Part shown: piece after piece, positions 1 through 8,718 of the stretch
How positions within the stretch are numbered: the stretch's first letter is position 1
How the letters are laid out: each line of letters opens with the position of its first letter
From: Butyrivibrio sp. XPD2006
GTDB lineage: Bacteria; Bacillota; Clostridia; Lachnospirales; Lachnospiraceae
Reading direction: 5' to 3'
Assembly (NCBI RefSeq): GCF_000420865.1
Contig: NZ_ATVT01000004.1
Coordinates: forward strand, 62,001 to 126,000
Length of the DNA stretch: 64,000 nt
Notes under the pieces: model-generated
What the model was told of the DNA's origin: nothing
Seen by the model: only the letters and a program-made list of their open reading frames with translations
Databases searched by the model: none
Translations under genes and position numbers: made by a program

Positions 1-175
1 CCTCTTCATGAGCCTCTCCGCCTGCCTCTCTCATGAAAAGGCTCTCTCTGGCCATCTCATCCAGGCTTCCGCTCATTCCGATCTTTACAATCCTGTCTCC
101 GTCAATGAGCATGTCATAGACACCCTCAGTCTCTGTGGCAGGATCCATGATTCTTCCGTTCTTTATAAGTAACAT
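1..175 (-). CDS. pyrC: Dihydroorotase, N-terminal fragment (cut by window edge)
   Basis: About 58 codons of an amidohydrolase run off the left edge of the window. The start ATG at 175 has a GGAGG ribosome site 5 nt upstream. A second ATG at 179 is out of frame. The protein opens MLLIKNGRIMDP and continues with a short beta-rich region (DMLIDGDRIVKIG). This is the usual N-terminus of dihydroorotases and related cyclic amidohydrolases, before the metal-binding HxH motif, which is not reached here. Dihydroorotase makes dihydroorotate from carbamoyl-aspartate in pyrimidine synthesis. Hydantoinase-type enzymes start similarly, so the exact substrate is not proven by this fragment. Confidence 0.65.
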   Translation of the reverse strand, partial: MLLIKNGRIMDPATETEGVYDMLIDGDRIVKIGMSGSLDEMARESLFMREAGGEAHEE

Positions 176-293
176 GCATGCCTCCTTCGTGGTACGCTCC
201 TATATACTTTAACATAAAACAAGAAATCTATTCCATTTTTGAGCCACTCATGAGAAAATAAATACGATATTTCTTAAAGAGAGGCACAGATAA

Positions 294-1031
294 ATGATTC
301 GTACAATAATTATATTTATATTTCTCATTATCTTCCTGATAGTCAGCCTGCCCATGCAGCTTGTGCTCTTCATAATGCACAAGTTCAATGATGAAAAGGC
401 GAGAAAGGCATCTCTTGCCATCGTAAGCTGGGCTTTCAACGTGATACTGTTTATCGGCGGAATCAAACGCATCGTCATCGGCGAAGATAATGTTCCCAAG
501 GACGAAGCTGTGCTCTATGTCAGCAACCACCGCAGTATCTTTGATATCGTAGTCACTTACCCAAGAGTCCCCGGACGCACAGGCTACATAGCCAAGCAGG
601 AATCCATGAAGCTTCCGGTTATCAGCTTCTGGATGGTATATCTTGACTGTCTTTTCCTTGACAGATCCGACATCCGCAAGGGTCTTGAAATGGTACTGAC
701 AGCAATTGACAAGGTTAAAAACGGCATTTCAATCTTCATTTACCCGGAAGGCACCAGAAACAAAACTGATCAGCCCCTTGGTGAGTTCCATAAGGGAAGC
801 TTCAAGATTGCTCAAAAGGCTGATTGTCCCATCGTTCCGGTAGTTGTAAATCATACCAGAGACTGCTTCGAAAACCATATGCCCTGGATCAAAAAGACCA
901 CTGTTGTTATTGAGTACTGTGAGCCCATCAGGATAAAAGAGCTTGATAAAGAAGACCAGAAGAACATCGACCAGTACGTTAAGAACATAATCGAGCAGAC
1001 ATATATAAAGAACGAAAATCTCGAAATCTGA
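294..1031 (+). CDS. plsC: 1-acyl-sn-glycerol-3-phosphate acyltransferase
   Basis: A 245-residue membrane-bound acyltransferase of the PlsC family. It transfers an acyl chain to lysophosphatidic acid to make phosphatidic acid for membrane lipids. Residues 3-29 form a hydrophobic anchor. The HX4D catalytic motif is NHRSIFD (His79, Asp84), and the phosphate-binding block YPEGTR is at about 150-155. Length is normal. A weak GAGAGG site precedes the ATG. The gene is divergent from the dihydroorotase and ends against a hairpin shared with the convergent ddl gene. It appears to be transcribed alone. Confidence 0.92.
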   Translation: MIRTIIIFIFLIIFLIVSLPMQLVLFIMHKFNDEKARKASLAIVSWAFNVILFIGGIKRIVIGEDNVPKDEAVLYVSNHRSIFDIVVTYPRVPGRTGYIAKQESMKLPVISFWMVYLDCLFLDRSDIRKGLEMVLTAIDKVKNGISIFIYPEGTRNKTDQPLGEFHKGSFKIAQKADCPIVPVVVNHTRDCFENHMPWIKKTTVVIEYCEPIRIKELDKEDQKNIDQYVKNIIEQTYIKNENLEI

Positions 1032-1039
1032 GCATAGAA

Positions 1040-1085
1040 AACCGCTTTGCATCTCCCGAAAGGTGATACAAAGCGGTTATTTTTT
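1040..1085. terminator. Bidirectional intrinsic terminator between plsC and ddl
   Basis: Arms AACCGCTTTG (1040-1049) and CAAAGCGGTT (1069-1078) pair perfectly. A T-rich run follows at 1079-1087 on the plus strand. The minus-strand copy is followed by a shorter T-rich stretch. It lies between convergent genes, so it can end both transcripts. Confidence 0.85.
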
Positions 1086-2282
1086 TTACATCTTGCTTCC
1101 CTTGGCGCCTCCGCCGAGCTTAACGCCCTCAAGAACGTTGGTCTCAAAGGAATATACAACCTTGTGATTCTCTCTGTCTGCCTTAAGAGCCAGCTGGATC
1201 ATGTTGTCCAGAAGATGCTCATACTTCATTCCGAGAGGCTCCCAGAGATAGAAAGCAAGAGATCCCGGAATTGTGTTGATCTCATTGAGATAAACTTCAT
1301 TGGTGTCCATATCGATCATAAAGTCGATTCTGGATACGCCGCTGCATCCAAGAGCAATGAATGCGTCAACAGCCATCTTTCTGATCTTATCTCTCATCTC
1401 TGAAGAGATGTCTGCGGGAATCTTTCTCTTAAGAGAAGCCATTCCCTTAGATCCGCCTGTCTTGGCACCGCCCTTAGAGCCGCTGATATATTTATCTTCA
1501 AAAGAAAGGATCTCATCTGAGTTTACAGGCTCCTCACACTCGGAAGCTTCTGCTGACTCGTAGTCACCAAGAACTGAGCAGTTGATCTCTTTGAGATTTG
1601 AAATAGCTCGCTCTACAAGTATCTTCTTGGAGAACTCAAAGCCAAGGTCCAGTGCCTCCAAAAGCTCGTCCCTGTCCTTAGCAACCTTGATACCGATACT
1701 TGATCCAAGGTTCAAAGGCTTGATGATAACGGGATAAGTGAATGCTGACTCAATCTTTGAAACAAGAGCATCAACATCCTCGTAGTCTTTCCATGTGTAG
1801 CACTTGCAGTCAAGAACAGGAATTCCGCTGTCCTTAAGAACTGTCTTCATAACATATTTGTTCATTCCAACTGCTGAAGAGAGAACGTCACAGCCAACAA
1901 CAGGAAGTCCCATTGTAGCAAGGTAGCCCTGAAGGGTTCCGTCCTCAACATTGGTTCCGTGAACTATTGGAAACGCAACGTCTACAGTAGTGATAACGTT
2001 GTTGCCAAACTTCTTCATAGGGTATCTTACAAGAGAAACCTTGTCACCGTCCTTAACCCAGATGACCTGAGTGCTCTTTGCGATAAGATCCTTAATGTGA
2101 GTGTACTCCTCGATATTTCCGATGGAATCACCAACATAGAAGTCATTGTTCTTGGTCATATAAACAGGGATGACATCGTACTTCTCCTTGTTGATATATC
2201 CGATTGCCTGGATTGCTGAGATAATTGAGATCTCATGCTCTGTACTTTTTCCGCCAAATAATACTGCTACCTTCAGCTTCAT
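1086..2282 (-). CDS. ddl: D-alanine--D-alanine ligase
   Basis: A 398-residue ATP-grasp ligase that joins two D-alanines for peptidoglycan. The N-terminal VLFGGKSTEHEIS block, the ATP-grasp IIKPLNLGSSIG (187-198), SRIDFMID (near 318) and the metal-binding LNEINTIPG (near 333) are all in order. The loop between FEDKY and IPADIS (about 265-290) is long and rich in Gly, Lys and Ser. I believe this is common in clostridial Ddl proteins, but the loop lies near the acceptor site. AGAAGGAA is the ribosome site. It follows the MurF-like gene by 33 nt, which makes a wall-precursor pair, since MurF uses the D-Ala-D-Ala product. Confidence 0.93.
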   Translation of the reverse strand: MKLKVAVLFGGKSTEHEISIISAIQAIGYINKEKYDVIPVYMTKNNDFYVGDSIGNIEEYTHIKDLIAKSTQVIWVKDGDKVSLVRYPMKKFGNNVITTVDVAFPIVHGTNVEDGTLQGYLATMGLPVVGCDVLSSAVGMNKYVMKTVLKDSGIPVLDCKCYTWKDYEDVDALVSKIESAFTYPVIIKPLNLGSSIGIKVAKDRDELLEALDLGFEFSKKILVERAISNLKEINCSVLGDYESAEASECEEPVNSDEILSFEDKYISGSKGGAKTGGSKGMASLKRKIPADISSEMRDKIRKMAVDAFIALGCSGVSRIDFMIDMDTNEVYLNEINTIPGSLAFYLWEPLGMKYEHLLDNMIQLALKADRENHKVVYSFETNVLEGVKLGGGAKGSKM

Positions 2283-2315
2283 TTTGTTCCTTCTTTCATC
2301 TTGTATACTAAAAAT

Positions 2316-3947
2316 TTACTTATAGTTATCCGGAAGATCATTCTCAAGTAGTATAACCTTTTCTCTGCCCGCGTCAAGTTCATACATTAAAGCGCTGGCT
2401 TCATTAAAGGTGTTCTTTACAAAAATCTTCTCGGGATCAAATCCCGCATCCACAGCGCCCTTCTTGATATCTGCGCTGTTAACATTTCCGACCAGAATGA
2501 TGTAATCGCAGACAGCTGCTGCCTGAGCGCCAAATGCTGTATTGTACTCTTTAGCCTTGTCTCCAAGCTCAACCATACCCGGTGTTACCAGTATCTTAAC
2601 GCAGTTCTCAAATAGAGAGAGTGTATTAAGTGCAACCTTTGCGCCGTTTGGATTGGCGTTGTAAGCATCATCAAGGATAGATACGTTGCCGTGTCTTGTC
2701 AGCTCAAGTCTGTGAGGCACAGACTGAAGACGCCTTACTGCCATCTTGAGCTTGGTCATCGGGATTCCGAGCGAGTTAGCACAGGCAATTGCACCGAGAA
2801 TGTTCTGAACATTGTGCTCTCCAACAAGCTTGGTTGTAAACTCTGCACTCTCACCGCCGGGAGCTGTAACCGTAAATGCTGTTCCCGCTCCTGTGACCTT
2901 AACATCTGTTGCTCTATAGTCAGAACCCTCAGACATACCATAAGTAACGGCATCCGGGTACTTCATATTCTCTCTTATAACTTCGTTGTCGTAATTGACA
3001 AACTTAAGGTGTTTGCCCTTCTGTTTGCCGCCTTCAGCCTTCTCTTTTTCATCAACCGCATCAAGAAGTTCGTACTTGGTGCTTATGATATTCTCCATGG
3101 AATGGAATGTCTCAAGGTGCTGAGGTCCAATAGATGTGACAATACCGTCATCCGGATGAACGATGTCCGTTATCTCTTTTATATCATGAAGATGCCTTGC
3201 TCCCATCTCGCAGACAAATATTTCGTGAGTGGGCTGCATGTGCTCTCTGATGGTTCTCACAATGCCCATTGGAGTGTTGTAGCTCTCAGGAGTCATCAGG
3301 ACTCTGAATCCCTCTGACAAAAGAGTGGTCAGGTAGTACTTGACGCTTGTCTTACCGTAGCTTCCGGTGATACCTATAATGCGAAGTCCCTCATGCTCCC
3401 TGAGAATCCTCTTGGCGTCATCTATGAACCACTTGTTGATCCTGTTCTCGATGGGCTTGTTGATAAGATTTGCAAGAGCTGTAACAAAAGGAAGAAGTCC
3501 GCAATAAATCACCATGCCAAAGAGCGCAAACAGCATCGAATTGATTTCGGAATACGCCTCATCTCCGCTCAGAATCCTCACAACGATGTAAGGAACCAGC
3601 ACCATAATAAGCGCAAGTACAGCATAGGTTATAAATAATCTCTTTACCCTGTCGGTTACTACAAACTTTTTCTTGGCCTTCCTGGGAATATGGGCAATGA
3701 TAAGCCCTATGAGAATCGGGAAGATAGCTATAGCTGCCACCAGCTGAATGCCCTTTATCACCGGAACCGGCGCAAATGCCATAAAAACACTGATCATAAA
3801 GAGCAGATGAAAAAGAGGCTTCACCCAGTTTGTCCTGAGGAACCTGAAATATCCTTGAAACTGATAACTGGAGAGCTGCAGCATGTGCGTATAGTATCTG
3901 AGTCCTAATATTGCCAAACATATGAGCGGCAAAAACAATAATATCAT
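2316..3947 (-). CDS. murF: Membrane-anchored MurF-like Mur ligase
   Basis: A 543-residue protein. Residues 1-165 are strongly hydrophobic with about five membrane segments (near 1-17, 45-62, 66-88, 104-126, 136-160). A Mur ligase ATPase follows, with P-loop GITGSYGKTS (192-201), CEMGARHLHDI, DDAYNANP and a C-terminal ligase domain. MurF adds D-Ala-D-Ala to UDP-MurNAc-tripeptide. The adjacent ddl supports that role. Classical MurF is soluble and begins with a uridine-binding domain, which I cannot see here; the membrane region stands in its place. It could act on a lipid-linked or different substrate. An AAGGAG site overlaps the stop of the upstream hydrolase gene, so the two are co-transcribed. 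Confidence 0.8.
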   Translation of the reverse strand: MILLFLPLICLAILGLRYYTHMLQLSSYQFQGYFRFLRTNWVKPLFHLLFMISVFMAFAPVPVIKGIQLVAAIAIFPILIGLIIAHIPRKAKKKFVVTDRVKRLFITYAVLALIMVLVPYIVVRILSGDEAYSEINSMLFALFGMVIYCGLLPFVTALANLINKPIENRINKWFIDDAKRILREHEGLRIIGITGSYGKTSVKYYLTTLLSEGFRVLMTPESYNTPMGIVRTIREHMQPTHEIFVCEMGARHLHDIKEITDIVHPDDGIVTSIGPQHLETFHSMENIISTKYELLDAVDEKEKAEGGKQKGKHLKFVNYDNEVIRENMKYPDAVTYGMSEGSDYRATDVKVTGAGTAFTVTAPGGESAEFTTKLVGEHNVQNILGAIACANSLGIPMTKLKMAVRRLQSVPHRLELTRHGNVSILDDAYNANPNGAKVALNTLSLFENCVKILVTPGMVELGDKAKEYNTAFGAQAAAVCDYIILVGNVNSADIKKGAVDAGFDPEKIFVKNTFNEASALMYELDAGREKVILLENDLPDNYK

Positions 3948-3960
3948 TGAGTATTACTCC

Positions 3961-4755
3961 TTACATTTCTATTCCGAGGAAGCTTCCAAGAATCTTGTAA
4001 AAAAGATACGGATTATCAAGGAACGAATAGTGACCGGCCCCTTCAATAACAGCGAGCCCTGCCTCCGGCATCTCTTTCTCCATCTTCTGCCCGTCCGATA
4101 ACGGAGTTGCAGTATCCTGATCTCCCCAGATAAGAAGAGCAGGCATTGTAACGGACGACATATAAGGAACCAGATCTTCGTTGACCACCTTCACAAGACT
4201 CTGTCTCATAACGGGAGATGCTGCTGCGTAATCCGCACTTCCGAATTTCTTCTGAAGAGCATCGATGGTTCCGGGGAATGCCTTGGCAATTCCGGTTTTG
4301 ATCAGAAGATTCTTGTAGAACTTGTATCTTCTGGTTCTCTTATTCTGCCCCTCCGTCCTTACAGGCTTAACTCCCGCAGCATCTGTCAGGATGATCTTGG
4401 GAATTGTAAATCCGGCGGTAAGTCTTCCGTCCTTAAGCCCTGAAGAGAGCTTGATGATGATCCTTCCTCCCATAGAGTGTCCAAGGAAGATGATCTCTTT
4501 CTCCTCCGGATAAAGCGTCCTGATAAACTCCAGAACAAAGTCCACATAGGCATCTACATCCATTGGCTCTGCCGGTTCATCACTCTTTCCAAATCCGGGC
4601 ATATCCATGGCTACCACGTGGTACTTCTTTTTGGCAAAGTTTATGACTCCGGCAAAAAGATCTATGTTGGATCCCCAGCCGTGAAGCATCACCAAAAGCG
4701 GACCTGTTCCCTCATCTATGTAATTGATATTTAATCCATTAATTGTTGTATTCAT
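3961..4755 (-). CDS. Alpha/beta hydrolase
   Basis: A 264-residue alpha/beta-hydrolase fold enzyme. It shows the oxyanion MLHGWGSN block, nucleophile elbow GHSMGG, acid region IWGDQDTATPL and catalytic histidine in GAGHYSF near the C-terminus. The full Ser-Asp-His triad is therefore present. No signal peptide is seen, so it is cytoplasmic. It sits between the GH9-like lipoprotein (27-nt gap) and the MurF-like gene (13-nt gap) in one transcription unit. The substrate cannot be read from the sequence; esterase, lipase or C-C hydrolase activities all occur in this family. Confidence 0.85.
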   Translation of the reverse strand: MNTTINGLNINYIDEGTGPLLVMLHGWGSNIDLFAGVINFAKKKYHVVAMDMPGFGKSDEPAEPMDVDAYVDFVLEFIRTLYPEEKEIIFLGHSMGGRIIIKLSSGLKDGRLTAGFTIPKIILTDAAGVKPVRTEGQNKRTRRYKFYKNLLIKTGIAKAFPGTIDALQKKFGSADYAAASPVMRQSLVKVVNEDLVPYMSSVTMPALLIWGDQDTATPLSDGQKMEKEMPEAGLAVIEGAGHYSFLDNPYLFYKILGSFLGIEM

Positions 4756-4782
4756 GACCCATCCATATTAACACCACAGGCG

Positions 4783-6327
4783 CTACTTTTCCAGTACGCT
4801 CAGCATAAAAATGAACAGCGCATCACTTCCGGGATCCACTGCAATTCCCGCTTTTTTGGCAGTCTGGTATGTCCTGTCGGTATCCGTTGTCACATAATTG
4901 ACGGCATCGGGGTTTCTGCCCATGAGAAAGTGTGCGTGATTCTCAATAATCGTGGTGTATTCGTAGTTGTAAATAATGTGATCTGTGATCGTAAGACATC
5001 TCATGTCCCTGAGCATCTTATCAAAATTATCTTCTCTTCCAAGATCCGTCACAAGATATGTTGATTTGGATGCTGCGGAAGCTATTGCCTCTGACTTTTT
5101 CATCAATGCCTTCATTAGGGCCTTACAGATATCCACATCCACAGACTGATTTATGGAAAGATATGTCACCCCTCCAATAAATATGTTCTCATCGGAGTCA
5201 AACAAATCGATAAAATCGTCTCTCCGAAAATATGAGTTGATGACTTCATTGTAAGACGCTGCCCCTGTCGCTCTGTACAGCTGAACTGCCGCCTTAAATG
5301 CAGCCGTATTGTCCGAAGCCTTCTGGTTGTTCAAAAAACAGCTGTATGCCCTGTCAGCCGCCTTGAGGCACTGCGTTGCAAACTCCGCGTCAAACTGCTG
5401 ATATATATAGCTGAACCTCGCCATCATTGAGGCAAAAGAGATTGTGGCTTCCATTGATACCGGCGACACAATAACAGGAGCGTTGATCGCTTCTCCGCCC
5501 CTTACCGGATCAGTAAGAGCTGCTCCGTATTCTCCGCCGGTCCTTGGATCCTGCATCTTTAAAAGCCATTGTGCCTCGTACTTAACTTCATCCAGAATAT
5601 CAGGAATGCCATTTCCGCTCTCCGGAATTCCCACTTCGTCGGTAAAGGCTGACGGATTCATCTCATAAGCCAGGAGCAGATTCTCTGCAATATTACTTCC
5701 AAGGGTTGTATCCCTGCCGGCCGATTCATCCATGTGCCATCCGCCTGTAACATCTATCTCTGTAGCTGGGTCCTCCTGAAGATGCGCCGGTTGCGTGTGA
5801 CAAGCGCTGTGAGCATTATCTCCCGCATAGTTCTCGGAAAGCGCAATTCCGCATCTGTTGATGTAGTATTTCTTGCAAGCTTCGTCAAAGGCATCCTTAA
5901 AGGCGTTTTCCTGTATGGTAAAAGAGTACGACTCTCCCACCACATCTGTACTTATAAAATAGCTTCCCGCTTCGTCAAAATCGGTGAAATAGCCCATGCT
6001 GTCATACTCATCAAGCTCTTCATTATATACACCCTTAAGTATTTCTCCGGAAAAGACCTTTTTACCGCTCTCCAGGTCATAAACACCAAAAGTCTTAGGA
6101 AGATCTTCCCCCTTGAATACTACTGCCTTTTCCGAACCGACACTGTATCCGACCTGATCGACCATGATCCCGGGTATCTGTTCGGGCACTTCATAACTAA
6201 GAGTAGTCTCAGCTGTGCCCTCGTTCACAGAAACATCCGTTGTCATTTCAGCAGAAGAAGCGCCGCAGCCTGCGACGCTTCCTGTTATTGTCATTATTAA
6301 CCCTAAACTTAGTATCTTTTTAAACAT
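4783..6327 (-). CDS. GH9-like lipoprotein with altered catalytic residues
   Basis: A 514-residue exported lipoprotein with a signal peptide and lipobox VAGC (residues 18-21). It has an N-terminal cellulase Ig-like domain (VDQVGYSVGSEKAVVF) and a glycoside hydrolase family 9 barrel with IPESGNGIPDILDEVKYE and LLKMQDP. Family 9 normally has GGWHDAGD, whose aspartates form the catalytic base. Here the same place reads GGWHMDESAGRD. The C-terminal HFLMGRNPDAVNYV block is present, but the protein ends soon after without the NE proton-donor motif. A binding or non-catalytic role is possible. It starts 4 nt after the aconitase-like gene with no clear ribosome site, which suggests translational coupling. 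Confidence 0.75.
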   Translation of the reverse strand: MFKKILSLGLIMTITGSVAGCGASSAEMTTDVSVNEGTAETTLSYEVPEQIPGIMVDQVGYSVGSEKAVVFKGEDLPKTFGVYDLESGKKVFSGEILKGVYNEELDEYDSMGYFTDFDEAGSYFISTDVVGESYSFTIQENAFKDAFDEACKKYYINRCGIALSENYAGDNAHSACHTQPAHLQEDPATEIDVTGGWHMDESAGRDTTLGSNIAENLLLAYEMNPSAFTDEVGIPESGNGIPDILDEVKYEAQWLLKMQDPRTGGEYGAALTDPVRGGEAINAPVIVSPVSMEATISFASMMARFSYIYQQFDAEFATQCLKAADRAYSCFLNNQKASDNTAAFKAAVQLYRATGAASYNEVINSYFRRDDFIDLFDSDENIFIGGVTYLSINQSVDVDICKALMKALMKKSEAIASAASKSTYLVTDLGREDNFDKMLRDMRCLTITDHIIYNYEYTTIIENHAHFLMGRNPDAVNYVTTDTDRTYQTAKKAGIAVDPGSDALFIFMLSVLEK

Positions 6328-6331
6328 ACTA

Positions 6332-8623
6332 TTATTTTACGCGGTTGTAGTTTATAAGACAACCGTCGAGGATTATCTGCCTTTCGTCATCAGTAAGATT
6401 TCCGAGCTTAAGTGAAAACTCTTCCATCTTGCCGTCCTTGACAGCATATGCCTTGATATCATCACTCTTCTCAGCCACTGCTGTTCTGATTCCGGGAAGG
6501 AAGATGTAATCTTTATTCTTGAACGGAAGCTCTCCCTCTTTAATGAGGAACGGAAGCATTCCCCAGTTGATAAGATTGGATCTGTAACGCTTTGTAGCGT
6601 ATTCATTGGCAATATTAGCCCAGCCTCCAAGTACCTTCTGGCAGGATGCTGCCTGCTCTCTGGCAGAACCGTCTCCGGGCTTAACAGCAAAGATTGTTGA
6701 TCCAAATCCAAGATTTGAATTGTTCACATCGCTGAATTCCTTGCTGATAGTTGCCATTACACCTTCAAGCTCGCCCCATGCACTTATAGGATCACTGCCC
6801 TCTGTAAGAGCATCCTGAGCTGCTCTGATCTCTTTTGCAAGACCCACATAATTAGGATCCTTTCTTGAGAGTGTAAACTCAGCAAGGCCAAGAGGATTGG
6901 ATCTGTATGATGAGGTTTCTCCTGATGGAATAAGCTCATCTGTTGTTGTTACAGGATCATGGATCTCTGAAACCACCCTGAGCACAAGATTCTCAGGAAG
7001 CGCACTCATCTTGGGCCAATCTTTGATGTTCGGACCGAGAACAAGCTCTACTGAAGGATCAGCCTTGCCCTTTGAATCAAATACTCTGTTCTTATAGATC
7101 TCACTGTCAAAGTGATATTTGTACTTCTTGAGGTCTGCATCAAACTCTGTTGCAGGTGTAAGAACACCCTGGTTAGCAGCTGTTGCAGCAATTGAACGTG
7201 CGTCCATAAGCGCAACTGAAGCCACCTGTCCGTTCTGTACCTTGGAACCTTCTCTGTTAGGGAAGTTTCTGGTTGAGTGTCTGATACTGAATGCATTATT
7301 GGCAGGTGTATCTCCTGCACCAAAGCAAGGTCCGCAGAATGCTGTCTTGAGTATTGCTCCTGTCTCAAGAATTGTAGCAGCAGCTCCGTTCTTGACAATC
7401 TCCATATAGATAGGTGTAGAAGCAGGATAAACGCTCAAAGTGAACTTATCGTTACCGATAAAGTGTCCCCTAAGGATATCTGCTGCAGCACAGATATTTT
7501 CAAATCCGCCGCCTGCACATCCTGCTATGATTCCCTGATCGACCATAAGCTTGCCGTCTCTTATCTTGTTCATAAGAGAATACTCAATCTTATCACCGAA
7601 GCTGACCTTGGCACGCTTCTCAACGTCAGCAAGGATATCTGCTGCGTTTGCATTTACTTCTGATATCTCATAGACATTGCTCGGGTGGAAAGGCATAGCG
7701 ATCATAGGATTGAGTGAATCCAGATCAACCTTGACAAGTCCGTCATAATAAGCAACCTTGCCGGGCTTAAGTTCCTTGTAATCTCCGCTTCTGCCGTGGA
7801 TATCATAGAACTCTTTTATCTCATCATCTGTCTCCCAGATTGATGTAAGACATGTGGTCTCTGTGGTCATAACATCAACACCGATACGGAAATCAGCACT
7901 GAGGTTCTTGACACCGGGGCCTACAAACTCCATAACTTTATTCTTAACATATCCGTCACCGAATACCTTGCCGATAATAGCAAGCGCAACGTCCTGAGGT
8001 CCGACGCCTTTCTTGGGTGCGCCCTCAAGATAGATTGCTACAACTCCGGGCATATCGACATCGTAGGTCTGGCAAAGAAGCTGCTTAACAAGCTCCGGTC
8101 CGCCCTCACCGATAGCCATGGTACCAAGAGCACCGTATCTGGTGTGCGAGTCTGAACCAAGGATCATTCCGCCGCCGGTTGCCATCATCTCTCTGGCATA
8201 CTGATGAATGACTGCCTGATGAGGTGGTACATATACTCCGCCGTATTTCTGAGCTGCAGTAAGACCAAAGACATGGTCATCCTCATTTATTGTGCCGCCT
8301 ACTGCACAGAGTGAGTTGTGGCAGTTGGTAAGCACATAGGGAATTGGGAATTTCTCAAGACCTGATGCTCTGGCAGTCTGAATAATTCCAACATAAGTGA
8401 TATCATGTGATGCAAGCTTATCGAACTTGATGCAGAGCTTGTCCATGTTGTCAGATGTGTTGTGCTCTTTTAAGATTCCGTAAGCAATTGTTTTTTCTTT
8501 GGCGCTGCCGATCTCCTCGTCTGTGACGCCCATAGACGTCAGTGCTGCCTTAGCTTCGTTGTCATCAGGAATAATGGTGCTTCCGTTTACAAGATAGCAC
8601 CCCTTATCCAATGTGGTTACCAT
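6332..8623 (-). CDS. Aconitase-family hydratase
   Basis: A 763-residue aconitase superfamily protein. I place the start at the ATG at 8623, which has an AGGAGG site 7 nt upstream; an upstream in-frame start has none. The three likely 4Fe-4S ligands are visible: Cys in [13 protein letters not shown] (the place of the usual SCTNSS) and two in [21 protein letters not shown] matches the active-site DSHT block. The SCTNSS serine/asparagine run is replaced by AGGG, so it belongs to a side branch often annotated only as 'hydratase'. Citrate/isocitrate or another hydroxy-acid could be the substrate. It leads a unit with the GH9-like lipoprotein. Confidence 0.8.
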   Translation of the reverse strand: MVTTLDKGCYLVNGSTIIPDDNEAKAALTSMGVTDEEIGSAKEKTIAYGILKEHNTSDNMDKLCIKFDKLASHDITYVGIIQTARASGLEKFPIPYVLTNCHNSLCAVGGTINEDDHVFGLTAAQKYGGVYVPPHQAVIHQYAREMMATGGGMILGSDSHTRYGALGTMAIGEGGPELVKQLLCQTYDVDMPGVVAIYLEGAPKKGVGPQDVALAIIGKVFGDGYVKNKVMEFVGPGVKNLSADFRIGVDVMTTETTCLTSIWETDDEIKEFYDIHGRSGDYKELKPGKVAYYDGLVKVDLDSLNPMIAMPFHPSNVYEISEVNANAADILADVEKRAKVSFGDKIEYSLMNKIRDGKLMVDQGIIAGCAGGGFENICAAADILRGHFIGNDKFTLSVYPASTPIYMEIVKNGAAATILETGAILKTAFCGPCFGAGDTPANNAFSIRHSTRNFPNREGSKVQNGQVASVALMDARSIAATAANQGVLTPATEFDADLKKYKYHFDSEIYKNRVFDSKGKADPSVELVLGPNIKDWPKMSALPENLVLRVVSEIHDPVTTTDELIPSGETSSYRSNPLGLAEFTLSRKDPNYVGLAKEIRAAQDALTEGSDPISAWGELEGVMATISKEFSDVNNSNLGFGSTIFAVKPGDGSAREQAASCQKVLGGWANIANEYATKRYRSNLINWGMLPFLIKEGELPFKNKDYIFLPGIRTAVAEKSDDIKAYAVKDGKMEEFSLKLGNLTDDERQIILDGCLINYNRVK

Positions 8624-8650
8624 CGCAATTCCTCCTAAACTTTTATCCGC

Positions 8651-8662
8651 TATACATGTATA
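8651..8662. promoter_or_regulatory. Palindrome upstream of the aconitase-like gene
   Basis: TATACATGTATA is a perfect 12-bp palindrome 28 bp upstream of the gene start. Such short dyads are typical of dimeric repressor sites, but chance occurrence in an A/T-rich spacer is possible. No matching copy was noticed elsewhere in the window. Confidence 0.3.
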
Positions 8663-8718
8663 CAATTATCCATGGGCATTATTCTATCATTAATCCCACG
8701 GACTTGGTAGGATGTTTT

